A DNA stretch of 64,000 bases. It comes from Botryococcus braunii. Taxonomy: Eukaryota; Chlorophyta; Trebouxiophyceae. The position numbers and the translations under genes were made by a program. Below, piece after piece: positions 46,729-57,679 of the stretch (position 1 is its first letter; every line of letters begins with the position of its first letter). The notes below the pieces were generated by a model, which ran no database searches, was not told the DNA's origin, and worked only from the letters and a program-made list of their open reading frames with translations. Location: NCBI GenBank assembly GCA_002005505.1, contig KV908523.1:214773-278772 (forward strand). Reading direction: 5' to 3'.

Positions 46729-49700
46729 TTAAGAAAGGACGGGGGCAGCTGCCACGTCGTCTGCCAAGTGGCGAACATGGGCAAGGGGCACCCAAGTGTT
46801 CTCAGTCTCATCATAGCCCATCCATTTGACCAAGTACCGCCAAGACTTTCCAACTCTCTTTTTAGCAATGATGGCCTCAACTTCATAAACGCCGCCACGC
46901 TTATCTGCATACAAAGGAGGTGGTGAAGTAACAGTCACTGGTACAGATGAAGACACATAAGGTTTCAGCTGGGAAACATGAAACACAGGATGAATGTTCA
47001 CAGTCTCAGGCAAGATAAGTCTAAAAGCACGAGTACCAACTGCGGCAGCAATAGTAAAGGGCCCAAAATACTTAGCTGATAGTTTTGACGAGAGCCCAGG
47101 TGAAAGCTGGTTCTTCCTTGCAGCCAGCATCACCTGGTCCCCCACCTTGAAAGGGTGGTCTCGTCTCTTTCTATCTGCATAAGGCTTCTGCCTTTGCTGT
47201 GCAGAGGCAAGATTAGACTTGGCACTTTTCAAGGCAGTCTGCAGCCCCTCAACCCACTCAGACACAGCAGGATTTGCAGAACGTGAAGGAACAGCAGAAG
47301 ACAAGGGAGTAAGGGGATGGCGCCCGTGATTCAGGAAGAAGGGTGTCTGCAGTGTGGAAGCCTGGAGAGAGTTATTGTAAGCAAACTCCACCATGCTTAA
47401 ATACTTGCACCAGTCATCCTGTCTCGGCCCCACAAACCCTCTTAACATGTCTTCCATGGTCCGATTCATTCTCTCTGTCTGCCCGTCTGTCTGAGGGTGG
47501 TAAGCAGTAGACATAGCAATCTCAGTACCCAATAATTTAACAAAGGCCTTCCAAAAATGGCTAGTGAACCTCGGATCTCTATCACTCACAATGGAGGTAC
47601 ACATTCCAAATCTCACAAAGACCCTGTCTATAAACAGTTGTGCAAGTTGAGGTGCATTGATGGTTTTAGTGCATGCAGCCAAGACACACAACTTAGAAAA
47701 CCTATCCACAAATACCACAATAGAATCAAACCCACAACAGACAGGTAAATCAGTCACTAAATCAAGGGAAACGCTCTGCCAAGGTCCATCTGGAATGGGC
47801 AGTGGCTGAAGCAAACCATAAGGTACGGCTCAAGTTCCTTTAGTGCGCTGGCAGGTGTCACAAGACCTGCAAAAGTCCCTGATTGATGAGCTGAGACGTG
47901 GCCACCAAAACTCCCTGCACACTAGCTCATACATCTTGTTAATACCAAGATGGCCAGAAAAGGGTGTGGTATGGCACTCTCTCAGCACCTTTTCTCTGAA
48001 TGCATCAGGTACATAGACCTTCCCTGATTGCACAGAATAAGGTACAGAGTCCCTCAATACCAAAACACCTTCATCCACAAGTTTAGCAACTGTGGGATCA
48101 GAAACACAAAGCAAGGCAATCTCTTGTAAGAGAGAAGAGACAGCAACAGAGGAGACATGCATCACTGCAAGGTCAACACGCCTAGACAAGGCATCTGCAA
48201 CCACATTATCAGTGCCTTTAACATACTTTATATCAGGCATAAACCTCATAATCTCAGTGAGCCAACGTTCCTGCCTACTAGTCCTAACAGGAGCAGTCAG
48301 TAAGTACTTTAAAGCCTGCTGATCAGTGTGAACTGTAAATTTAGCTCCCAGCAACAAATGTTTCCATTTAAGCAAAGCATGAACAAGAGCCAATAATTCT
48401 CTGTCATACGGGGCCAATTTTCTCTCAGGGGGCTGGAGTTTCCTGGACTCGAAGGCGACGGGCTGCAGTCCCTGGCCTTGATCCTGCTGCAAAACAGCAC
48501 CCACAGCAAAGCCTGAGGCATCTACATGCACAACAAAAGGTTTGTCTAAGTCTGGCATTAACAAACATGGAGGAGAGGACACAAGATCCTTCAATGCAAT
48601 GAAGGCTTGGGCTTGGGGTCCCTCCCAAGTCCATGGCACATCCTTTTTGAGCAACTCAGTAAGAGGATAAGCAACATGTGCAAAATGATCCATAAATGTG
48701 TCATAGTATTGAGTCAAGCCTAAGAAACCTCTCAACTGAGACACATTCAAGGGAGTGGGCCAGTCCCGGATGGCTGCAACCTTCCTCGGATCCACCATAA
48801 TCCCTTGGGGTGTCAACAAGTGTCCCAAGTATTCCACCTGCTTAGAAACAAACTCACATTTAGATCTTTTACAATAGAATTTATGTTCCCTAAGCACTGA
48901 CAGGATAATACGTAAGTGCTCCATGTGTTCTTCAACAGACTTAGAATATATCAGGATGTCATCCAGGTAAACCAACACAAACCTATCCAGAAAGGGAGCC
49001 AGGATAGTATTCATAACAGATTGAGAAGTGGCAGGAGCATTAGTTAACCCAAAAGGCATGACAGTGAACTCATAATGACCATAACGGGTTTTAAAAGCAG
49101 TCTTTTCTATACTATCCTCATGCATACGAATCTGGTGGTAGCCAGAGGCAAGGTCAAGCTTAGAAAACACACAACTTCCATGCAACTGCTCAAACATTTC
49201 ATCAATCCTAGGTAAAGGGTGTTGATTTCTCACTGTAACCCTGTTCAAGGCTCTATAGTCAATACACAAACGCCAACCACCATCCTTCTTCGGGACGAAC
49301 AGGATAGGTGCACCAAAAGGGGAAGTCGATGGGCGGATGAAGCCCCTCTCTAGGAGCTCCTGCAACTGTGCACGAAGTTCAGCAAGCTGGGCTCCGGACA
49401 GTGGATAAATGCGGGAGGCTGGAGGAACTGCGCCCGGCTCCAATCTAATATAGTGGTCTCCAGCACGAGAGGGAGGCAGGCCCTGAGGCAGTCCTGAAAG
49501 GACATCTTTAAATTCCTGCAAAAGCTGCTCCAACTCTGGCACGTTATATGTATTAGTATCTAAGGAGGATTCGGTCACTGCATTAAGCTGAATCATATAC
49601 ATTGGTTCACCCAACTGGACCAACTCTTCCACTTCTATGGAGGAGATCACATACTCAGGTACACCTGACCTTTGGCAGCCCACAAGTACATGTGTCCTAT

Positions 49701-50634
49701 CAGAATGAATCAATGACACTGCATTTAGCTTCCAATTTACAACCGGATTAAACATAGTCAACCAAGGTTTCCCTAAAACAAGGTCATAGTATGCCAACTC
49801 TGTGGGGAGACAGGTGACTCCAAAATCCAGAGACCCCACAGTCAGGTCAATTGCCACACTACTCTCTACTATAGAGGTCCTACCATCAGCAACACGAATA
49901 GCAACATGTGAACTTAAAGAAGCAGTGGGAAGGGTAAGCTCCTGCACAAGTTTATTATCAATAAAATTTGCAGAGGCCCCACTGTCCAACAAAATCCTGA
50001 CAGGTCTATCAGTAAGAATTCCCTCAAATTCAATGCACGTAGAGGAAAGATCAGGACCATTCACAGTCTGGCTAGTGTTTAACTGTACAAAAGAGTCAAA
50101 AGAAGTTGCGGGCAGGGGTTTCTTCTTCACACTAAGACAACCAGTCTGAACCAGGCAACGAAACAAGGGCAAGCCTGTATTGGAACTGCAGTGGGGTGTG
50201 CACATATAGGTGGAAGTAAGACCCAGTGCATCCAAAACAGAAGCCGAGAGTAATAAATCATGAGACTGTTGTTGTGTAGTCCCTTCCAGCACCTGTTCAC
50301 AGCTGCCTTGACAAGAGAACACTGTCAATCTTGTCCCTGGCAATAGTTGTGACACAAGCTGGCTAACAGTACACTCCCTGTTACTACTATCAACAAACAA
50401 GACAACATGAGCATCACTAGAAGGAAGGTGAGGAGCTGCATCTCTCTTAAACATGCACACAGGACTAGCTAGGTCACTGGCATGGGGGGATGTCTGAAAC
50501 TCTCTACATATACCATGCCCATCCACATAATGGGTCATAAAAGAATGGCAACAACTGTGAAAGAAATCCTGCAGAGTACCAAGTCCATACACGATAGGAA
50601 TCCCATACTGCGTAACGGGACAGTTGGCAGACAT
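46729..50634 (-). pseudogene. Chromovirus pol, one nonsense codon
   Basis: Starts at ATG 50634, 46 bp after the gag stop and in another frame. There is an unusual N-terminal region of about 170 residues with several Cys (VVLFVDSSNRECTV, PLFRCLVQTGCLS). Protease DSGA is at residues 217-220, RT with SKLDLASGYHQI and YLDD at 556-559, and RNase H with VDASG near 705 and a TDQQ box. The integrase zinc and DDE core (VDRFSKL, IVSDRDPRFTS, TDGQTERMNRTMED) follows. A C-terminal chromodomain (YEVEAII..., YLVKWMGYDETENTWVP) places it in the chromoviruses and would guide integration to marked chromatin. An in-frame TGA at 47830-47832 splits integrase just after the CQRTK motif. Apart from that the frame is open. 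Confidence 0.95.
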
Positions 50635-50680
50635 CTGAGGCAGGCCTCACACTGCTGCAATACCAAAGAAGAACACCAAA

Positions 50681-51721
50681 TCAAGTGGTGTTTGATTTGT
50701 GACGTTGCTTTCTGAGCTCTGGGTGCAATTGGAAGCACCGCTCAGCTGCGTGCCCAGGCTTGCCACAATGCGTGCAAGTCTGCGTGGCAGGTTTGGAAGT
50801 ACCAGGGCTCTTGGAGTCGCTTGGGCCTTTTGGAGGTTGGTGCGGCGTCCTGGAGTGACTGGGGATATCTGAAATAGTTACTGCATGCTTGAAAAGGTCC
50901 ACAAGTGTCTTGGGATACTGTAGCGAGATGGGTTTTTGCAAATCTGCCCTGCAGCCCTGCAAAAACAAGTGGCACAGAGTGTCCTCAGCAAATGCACTTG
51001 GAACCTTTGCACGTAAAGCATTAAACGTAGCAATATATGTTCTCATATCCTGTTTGCCCTGCGAAAGATTGAGCAGCTGCTCCAGGTACCGTTTGTGCAA
51101 CTCTACAGGCCTAAATGCCACTGTCAGAGCTGACACAAAATCACCCCACGTCCCATAGGCTGACAAACTGCTAGAAGCAATCAGATGAAATTGCCCTGTC
51201 CACCAATCAAGAGCCTTCCCCCTCAGAAACATCGACGCGACTTCCACTGCACGAGTAGATGTGAGATCTATCCCATATGCCCTCAAGTACATTTCGCACT
51301 GCATTAGCCAAGGATCAAGCTTCATTGCATCCCCTTCAAATACAGGTGGATCAGGAAACTTCAGGGAGGGCTTCCCTGAACCCGAAGAGACGGAAGCCGA
51401 TGCCGCAGTAGCCGTTGGCATAGGCTGAGTCGTGACAACAGGAACAGGCTGCGCTAAAGCCCGCTGAATGATTTCTGCAAATCCATCCAAGAGGTTCTGG
51501 GTCGTGGCATCAGGTGGAGCAATCGACGGAACACTAGATCCTGCCGCAGCAACCTCTGCGGGTAGAGCACCGATAGAGACCAAATGCCTAATCATGAGAG
51601 CTGGATCTACATCCGAAAGATCTATATCGTCATCAACAGAGGGATCTACAGAAGGATCTGGGTCAACACGACCTGGGCTAGGTGCACGGGCTCGAGACCC
51701 CGAACGAGGATTGCGAGACAT
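50681..51721 (-). CDS. Chromovirus gag
   Basis: 346 aa from ATG 51721; a longer frame exists only with non-ATG starts. The structure is an acidic, disordered N-terminus, a Ty3/gypsy gag core (DPWLMQCEMYLRAYGI, FLRGKALDWWTG, LNLSQGKQDMRTYIATFNAL) and a C-terminal CCHC zinc knuckle CTHCGKPGHAAERC. It forms the nucleocapsid of the particle in which reverse transcription occurs. It appears intact. Between gag and pol (50635-50680) the minus strand reads through TTGCAG and CCTCAG just before the pol ATG, so a splice acceptor or re-initiation is possible; no frameshift overlap is present. Confidence 0.93.
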   Translation of the reverse strand: MSRNPRSGSRARAPSPGRVDPDPSVDPSVDDDIDLSDVDPALMIRHLVSIGALPAEVAAAGSSVPSIAPPDATTQNLLDGFAEIIQRALAQPVPVVTTQPMPTATAASASVSSGSGKPSLKFPDPPVFEGDAMKLDPWLMQCEMYLRAYGIDLTSTRAVEVASMFLRGKALDWWTGQFHLIASSSLSAYGTWGDFVSALTVAFRPVELHKRYLEQLLNLSQGKQDMRTYIATFNALRAKVPSAFAEDTLCHLFLQGCRADLQKPISLQYPKTLVDLFKHAVTISDIPSHSRTPHQPPKGPSDSKSPGTSKPATQTCTHCGKPGHAAERCFQLHPELRKQRHKSNTT

Positions 51722-51780
51722 CTCTAAGCACGAAAGAAAGAACTCACCACAAACGAACGACAAGGAACTATCATTGTCGC

Positions 51781-51789
51781 CAGACAATT
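51781..51789 (-). other. Candidate half-tRNA primer-binding site
   Basis: Directly inside the 5' LTR. Minus strand AATTGTCTG, complementary to the 3' end of the 42-bp tail. A classical alternative is TGGCGACAATGATAG starting 7 nt inside the LTR, complementary to a tRNA ending in CCA. An ATTGTC..GACAAT dyad covers both. Confidence 0.45.
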
Positions 51790-52002
51790 TGTGGTGTGCT
51801 TGGAAAGAGTGTTACATGACTGATTCGCAAGCCCACTCTTAAACCCAGGGTGGGTTGAATTATACTGTACTGCCTCAGACGCGTAGTCGGGCAACCGAGC
51901 GAACTACCTGAGCGAGGTTGTACTGCGAACCCAGATCACATGGCAAGTCAATGAGCAATGCCAAGGACCACACTAGAGCATTATACCCTAGGAAATGCTA
52001 CA
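51790..52002 (-). repeat. Chromovirus 5' LTR
   Basis: 213 bp, TG...CA ends. Partner of 45761-45973. Confidence 0.92.
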
Positions 52003-52072
52003 AAGCCTGAACCCTGTGAAGCCTGTCATGCACGGAGAACCCCATGGGAGTACCCGTGGCCATATGCATGCT
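52003..52072 (+). repeat. U4 fragment between the two insertions
   Basis: Short U segment matching 29840-29909 and U1 3630-3678. It starts with the target duplication copy AAGCC and ends TGCT, the left flank of element E. Confidence 0.85.
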
Positions 52073-52553
52073 TGTAGTGATCCAGAAATTACATTGTCCT
52101 TGTTTTTGCAAACAAGGGAAGGTTGCACCATATGTGTACGGCACTAAACCTTAGCTGTACAATTGTGTACTTTATAATGTCTATAACATAAATGGCTTAT
52201 AAACCAAACACTTGGACCGCGAGCAATATACTTAACTTAGGTTCTGATACAAGTGTATCTTGCTCACCATCTCCAAATTGTCATAAGTGCTGAGGGCATC
52301 AAAAGCTCCTCTAAGCAAAACAGACCAGTTCAAAGCTGATACAGTAAGTCCTTAACACTCGTCTCAATGTTGCTGAGATACATTGCTCAGAAGTGCATAA
52401 AAACCATTATTCAATAATGCTCGAATTGTTCAATATTGCTGCACATGTAATGCTCCATTACTCCAAGTCAGAATTGCGAATTACTTTGCTGTTGCAACAA
52501 ATCAAATGATACCATTTTTCATCATTATCAAATGATACCATTTTTCATCATAA

Positions 52554-52820
52554 TTACTGCTGTACTTCTTCCCATTCAAATTCATAGTCTGAGTCCATGA
52601 CTTCCATCTTGATCTGAAGACTCTGCATGTCTGATGCTATTTTCGCTGCCTTCCTTTCTCTCCTCTCAGCACGAGTTCTGCTTCTCTTTTTCTTCTTAGG
52701 CTGCTGTCGCTGCTGCACATCCTGCAGCTGTTCTCGTGGCTGCACAACTGCTGGCTGCACAACTTGTTTCTCTTTCTCATCACTGCTCTCATGATCCAGT
52801 AATGCTCTTCCCTGGACCAT
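52554..52820 (-). CDS. Basic hypothetical protein of element E
   Basis: 88 aa from ATG 52820 (an upstream TTG is in frame). A Gln-rich segment (VVQPREQLQDVQQRQQP) is followed by a strongly basic block (KKKKRSRTRAERRERKAAK), a short helical stretch and an acidic end. This suits a nuclear-targeted nucleic-acid-binding protein, but no family is recognised. It lies downstream of the promoter-like repeat A2 on the same strand and is identical in copy 1. Being unbroken where the R gene is broken is notable. Confidence 0.45.
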   Translation of the reverse strand: MVQGRALLDHESSDEKEKQVVQPAVVQPREQLQDVQQRQQPKKKKRSRTRAERRERKAAKIASDMQSLQIKMEVMDSDYEFEWEEVQQ

Positions 52821-52910
52821 CCCCTTTCTGTAATACTGTCTCAAGCCATCTCACTCTCGCGCCTTCGCTATCAAGCATAATTTCTTCAACTACAAATACA
52901 CACGTCCCAG

Positions 52911-53035
52911 TATATAAACCCGTTAGGCTGGTAGGCCAGACGGACTTGATATGCCTGAGACTTCACGTGATCACCGTGACTGACGTTACTCACGTGAACG
53001 ATCACTAAACACATATCATGATTTAATTCACGACA
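52911..53035 (-). promoter_or_regulatory. Promoter-like repeat A2 of element E
   Basis: On the minus strand two CACGTG boxes and a TGACG-type site lie about 60-90 bp before TTTATATA (52911-52918). The palindromic string TCACGTGAGTAACGTCAG adds dyad symmetry. It could drive the 88-aa ORF. The terminal copy A1 keeps the boxes but has no TATA. Confidence 0.5.
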
Positions 53036-53351
53036 TATATGTAGTGATCCAGAAAGGGTCTGATCCCACCTCCAAGTCCCCATGCCCAGTGACCTGCAGA
53101 GGATTAAACAACTGCCTCTCAAATATCTGGTGCATTTTGGCAACTTTGGAAACAAACTTCTCCAAGTCAGATGCTGTCTTCTGTAAAGTGTGTGTCACCA
53201 ATGGTTCATTGAAAAAGTCCTTCATAATCTCTCTATCAGTCTTGCCAGGAAACTTGGATATAATGTCATGTAAATACAAGGCTCTCTTAACCAAGTCACA
53301 TTGTGTAACGGTATTAGCCAGAGACTTCTTGGTACTGTCAAGTTCAGTCAT
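53028..53351 (-). CDS. 107-aa hypothetical protein of element E
   Basis: ATG 53351. Helical, charged protein (CDLVKRALYLHDIISKFPGK, TDREIMKDFFNEPL) with no recognised domain. Its last codons cross the B1-A2 junction, so its C-terminus is set by the repeat boundary. Differences between copies are mostly replacements. Confidence 0.4.
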   Translation of the reverse strand: MTELDSTKKSLANTVTQCDLVKRALYLHDIISKFPGKTDREIMKDFFNEPLVTHTLQKTASDLEKFVSKVAKMHQIFERQLFNPLQVTGHGDLEVGSDPFWITTYMS

Positions 53352-53465
53352 AATGAAAATATAAAAGAACCGTGCGACCTCCGACGAAGCGTCCGACGGA
53401 CAAACCGAGGTCGACTACGGTCAGCTAAGCCAAACCGTACGATACATTGACACAAAGGGGAGTTG

Positions 53466-53984
53466 CTGTAGTGACCCCAAGGTTCTCTCATTCTCTCACC
53501 CTCCCAGCTCCACCCAGATCACGAACCCCGGAAGCTCTGAATATTCTGAAGATCCTTTTGGAAGCTGGCGCAAGTGCCAAAAAGATAAAATCATAAAGGT
53601 GGCGCAAGTGCCAATATATGGAAATGGCGCAAGTGCCTTAGCATTACTGCAAGAAAAGCGGGAAGCCCCAAAGTATAAAGATCTGATAAAAGACATGGGG
53701 AAAGCCCCAAAACAAGAAATGTAAAATGCTGCCAAGAATCTGAAGACTCTCTGCTATTCCAAGGTCTGTGCTGCAAATCAAATAGAACTCCATACACCAG
53801 CAAGGAAAATTACTTCAACTACCCCCACATTTAGTGTTCAAGTTCCAGCCTATTGAATATTTCATACTGTCGAAGCGCTGCGTGATGGGTGTTTGGAGCG
53901 AATTCAGCCACATACTGAAATTCGTAATCTCTTGTATTGTGCACTCTCCCCCCCCCCAGTCACAAAGCGGTTCGTGAAATTTCA
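53466..53984. other. Non-coding part of E with short direct repeats
   Basis: Starts with another TGTAGTGACCCC, related to the E terminus. It contains four GGCGCAAGTGCC-type units (53566-53636) and a poly-C run near 53948 that varies in length between copies. No gene is supported. Confidence 0.5.
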
Positions 53985-55676
53985 CTAGGTGTGAAGTGTG
54001 ACGTTTGAATAGCCTGGCATCCTTAAACCTAGTTTTGCCAGTGCGTAAAACAGCAATCGTTTCTCACTTCCGCAACACAAGGGAATCCCTTGCGCAACAC
54101 AAGGGACAAGGGGGCCACGCAAGGGGGCCACGCAAGGGGGCACACATCTAAGTGATTGCGTGTGAGTTGTACCTTTATTTACTCTCGGCTGCTCCGGAGG
54201 AGTCTGCACAAATGGTGCTGCAGATGGGGTCTGGCCATAAGCATTTACCAGTGGTACTGGTCCAAGACCCTTTACTGCAGGTACCTTGACTTTTCTGACG
54301 TATTTCCGCTTGGTAGTCTTTGCTGGACCTGCAACGTTAGGCTTCCGCGGTGATGTCCGGCTCTTGGCAGCCGGCTTCGTCTTACGGATCACCTTACGAG
54401 GACCAGTGGTAGGCACGGTTAGTGGCTGCGTAGGCACGGTTAGTGGCTGCTTGCTTTAAACTTACATCCACTCCACGCAAACATACTTTCAGTCAAAGGC
54501 ATAGAGCCTGCAGGTAACCTCGGGTACTGCTCCCCTACTGGCGTGGGAGGTACTGATAGAGCATCACTGGCAGGAACAATAGCAAGATCCAGAGTGGGGA
54601 CAGTCACCTTTCTCTAACTGGTGTTCCCACTCTGAGGTGCTGGGACATAATTAGTAAATCTCCTGTTATCAATTTGAACTGGTACAAAACCCTTACCGTA
54701 GATTCAGTCTTCCTCTTCTTTACATTGGTGTCGGGCTCCAAATCACAAATATTAACATCCAGATCAGAGTCAACTTCAGGCTCAGACTCGTCTGAAATAT
54801 GCAGCTGGAGCATGAAAGACCAAGGAGACTTCTCCTGGAAACCCTGATTGTAGTTGACCTGTGAACCTCTGCCAGATCCACGTCCCCTACCACGATAGTT
54901 ATGGTTCCGTACATCATTGAACTGGCGCTTGTCCTTATCGTCATCGCCCTCCTTCATGTAATCTGCTGCTGGCTGGTTATCCCGTTGCTTCTTAGCACGA
55001 AGCGCAGCCAGGTGTGCACGGAAGTCAGGGCTAAACAGTCTTGTTAGTACTGAAAATAATTCATTGACATCAGATAGCATACGATTTGCGACAGCAGAGT
55101 CAATGGCTAAAGCTACCTCATTATTGTGCCTGGCAGCCTTCTTCACGGCATCAAGTACCTCTGCAGTAGACCTGCAGCATCCTGTCTGATAATTACCTTT
55201 ACGTTGTCAATCCACAACGCAATTGACGTGCCTTTTACCAAAGGCGGAAGACGCTCTGACAGCATCTTTCTTCTCTTGGATTTTTCCTGTGCTGTTGGCA
55301 TGCTGGTAGCTGCAGCTGGTCGCTGACTCCTTACTGCCATGCTTACATGATTCTGAATCTGCTGATCTTTTAAATTCAGTGCCTTGTTCATTGCCCTAAC
55401 GATACCTTCAATAATGTGCACAGTCTCATTACCTACATCAATGCCTGACCTCAAAGAGTTTGCAAAACGTTGTGCCTCCTCAGGGCCACATCCTCTCTCT
55501 ATCACCTGTACAATGGAGGGAAGTTTTGCTGCAAGCGTAGGTTCATCTTGAATTATTTGCAGTGAATTGCGAATAGGTGGTAACGTTGGTGTGCCTTGTG
55601 TCGATCTATGCTGGCTACCTCTAGGTGTCAGCTGTTCTTTCTCAACTTCGACCTCGAAGCCTCCAGCAAAGTCCAT
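53985..55676 (-). pseudogene. Element E R gene (gag-like?), broken
   Basis: From ATG 55676 the minus strand reads in pieces that fit one protein. There is a helical N-terminal part (ERGCGPEEAQRFANSL, ALWIDNVKVIIRQDAA), then LFSPDFRAHLAALRAKKQRD, a Gly/Arg box (RGRGRGSGRG) and an acidic stretch (DESEPEVDSDLD). A nuclear-signal-like KKRKTES, a Pro-rich segment and a Lys/Arg-rich tail (PRKVIRKTKPAAKS, KTTKRKYVRKVK) follow. The frame changes at an 11-bp insertion between two CTGCAG copies (55161-55177) and again near 54700. A TAG lies near 54617, and a short duplication is near 54415. The overall layout resembles a retroelement gag or nucleocapsid, but no family motif is present. Confidence 0.5.
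54108..54143 (+). repeat. 14-bp minisatellite
   Basis: GGCCACGCAAGGGG-type units, one fewer than at 31954-31998. Confidence 0.8.
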
Positions 55677-55694
55677 GACTTTTAAGTAAGACAA

Positions 55695-56976
55695 GCTTTA
55701 CACAACAACACGTAGCAGTGTCCTTAACCAAGCTCAAGTACAAAACCCTTGCATGATCTAAGGCTCACTCACTTCTCGGTTCTCTAAAAAATGCTCTACT
55801 CGCCCTCTCGTCAATTATATTGTGTGTTCGAATGTAAAATAAATTTTCTCTCAGACGCTCAAAATGTAAAAGTATGCCGACTTATATGGTTATCCTGCAC
55901 TCAAACGATACCTGCACGGCTGCAGCTCCCAACAGCCGTCACTTGCCTTCAGTCTTAAACTGCCCGCAACTCAACGTTTACCCTCCTGGTTTCAGCAAAA
56001 GAAACTTTAGTTCGTCAAATACGTGGGCTTGCCTTTCACGGGAGGATATCAGTGCTCGAACCTGTCAGGGCTCGGACTTTCGGACCAGGATCCCAACCAG
56101 CTTAATGACAGCTGATCAAGTTACTCACTATCCTACTTGCCCACACTATTGACCTCACTCCCAGGACTTACAGCAAGTAAAGATGTACACAATAATGTGC
56201 AGGCTCTGACGCCGACACTGCTTACTTCACAGGAGGTTTCCGTTCTTGAGCTCAATAAAAGACGCGGGACAGCTCAAAACCATAGACAAAGTTCTAGCTA
56301 CTCAAAGGAACCACACTCACGTAACAGATGCTCAATCTGAATTACTCAAGGACAACACTGGCGGACCTCGGAACTTCCGATGGAAGCCTCAACAAGGTAA
56401 CAAGGAAGATATAAGACACTCAACACACGGTGAAAGAGCGGCAGGTACTAAGTAAAGTGAGTCTCAACCGCTGCAAGGTTTGTACCCTTGAACAATGATA
56501 CCAGGAACTGGCGCGCGATGCGACCAAGCTCGAAACTGCCCGAAAGTCGGTCTAAGACCGGGCCAAGTCAAAAGAAACGGAATGCTGCACCTATAGCAAG
56601 GTTACAAGCATAATGTGTGCATAATAGCTATACTTTGGCAACCACATCATATACCTATCCATTGTCTGTGCTCCCCGGTGGGCGTCCCCTAACACGGATC
56701 TGCGCTACAGAGGTATCGAAGGGAATGTGAGGCCCTTAGCTCTCACTGCGAATATGTATTACCTTTGGTTTGAAGTTGGTGCTGGCTGTCGGCTTTTCGA
56801 CTAAGGGATGCAACGAATCCCGCCTGTGTGCTACCTAACCAAACACAAGGATCTTTCACAACAAGGATGTCCTCCTAGCTTACTTAGCTATAGCAAGTCT
56901 AATGTAGCTTGTGGATGAACGTCAAAAGCCTTTTTGGTGGGAAGTCTATAGCAAGAACGTCCCAGGCATCAAATCT
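55695..56976. other. 5' non-coding region of element E
   Basis: About 1.3 kb between the R-gene start and the terminal repeat A1. No supported gene, RNA or repeat is seen. It could hold the leader and promoter-distal part of E. Confidence 0.4.
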
Positions 56977-57090
56977 GTTAGGCTGGTAGGCCAGACGGAC
57001 TTGATATGCCTAAGACTTCACGTGACCACCGTGACTGACGTTACTCACGTGAACGATCACTAAACACATATCATGATTTAATTCACGACA
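56977..57090 (-). repeat. Terminal repeat A1 of element E
   Basis: 114 bp, two differences from 52922-53035. Carries the same CACGTG/TGACG cluster and ends in ..TTCACGACA at the U junction. Confidence 0.85.
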
Positions 57091-57496
57091 TGCTATTGGA
57101 TTGGCACCCTTCTTATGGACAATTGTGCCATTATCCATAGCCCCAGGCAAGCAAGGATCATTAACTTGTCTCCATTGCTTTAAACCCACAAAGTAACGAT
57201 TGCAAAACGGGGCAGCAGACGCATCACCGGCCTTTGCTCATGATCATGTCAAACACGGCGTGCCTATACGTACATACCAGTGTCAGGTGTCAACCAGTAA
57301 TATATTCTGACGTCAGACCCCATCTGGTCGACCCCATCTTAGGGTGGGGGTCATTCCATTCCGCAGGAGATACACCTCAAGTGCAGATGCAAGAAAAACA
57401 CACCGATCGACATTGCTGCCAACACTACAGCACAACCATCAAACACAACTAACCCCATGTTAGAATGGTTTGTCGTTGTCGTGTGGTCACTTCAAG

Positions 57497-57679
57497 ATGC
57501 TGGCAAAACAAAAAAGGCAGATTAGACTAAGACCAAGATCTTCTAGGACGGACGTGTTTTCCTATGAGGCTGGCACATTTCCGTCAGAGCCAACTACGGA
57601 AGTGCTTGCAGCTCTTAGGGCCCTAGGGCCTCATGACCCTCCAGATCAGGAGCTTCTCCAGAGTGTCTTCCTCTCATGA
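57497..57679 (+). CDS. Conserved 60-aa hypothetical ORF, U4 copy
   Basis: Same start, stop and frame as 4086-4268; replacements include FPSEPTTEVL. Confidence 0.38.
   Translation: MLAKQKRQIRLRPRSSRTDVFSYEAGTFPSEPTTEVLAALRALGPHDPPDQELLQSVFLS

Larger units (their letters stand above)
45719..52002 (-). mobile_element. Ty3/gypsy chromovirus, full length, minus strand
   Basis: The 6284-bp insertion is flanked by AAGCG (45714-45718) and AAGCC (52003-52007), a 5-bp target duplication with one change. The unoccupied site is kept at 29840-29844 in the parallel copy, so insertion followed the segmental duplication. Its 213-bp LTRs (45761-45973 and 51790-52002) differ at two positions. Gag and pol lie on the minus strand, with one in-frame TGA in pol. 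The left end carries an extra 42 bp not found in the other LTR. Confidence 0.95.
52073..57090 (-). mobile_element. Element E, full copy
   Basis: 5018-bp insertion into U at TGCT. TGCT occurs on both sides (52069-52072, 57091-57094) and once in the uninterrupted U1 site (3675-3678). The ends are short inverted repeats, TGT(A/C)GTGA. The 114-bp repeat A is at the right end (56977-57090) and internally (52922-53035), two differences. The 16-bp sequence TGTAGTGATCCAGAAA is at the left end (52073) and internally (53040). Read on the minus strand the order is A1-genes-B1-TATA-A2-B2, like the split direct repeats of PAT/Kangaroo-type tyrosine-recombinase retroelements. I found no RT, RNase H or recombinase, so it would be non-autonomous. 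A nest of two related elements is the alternative. Confidence 0.6.
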
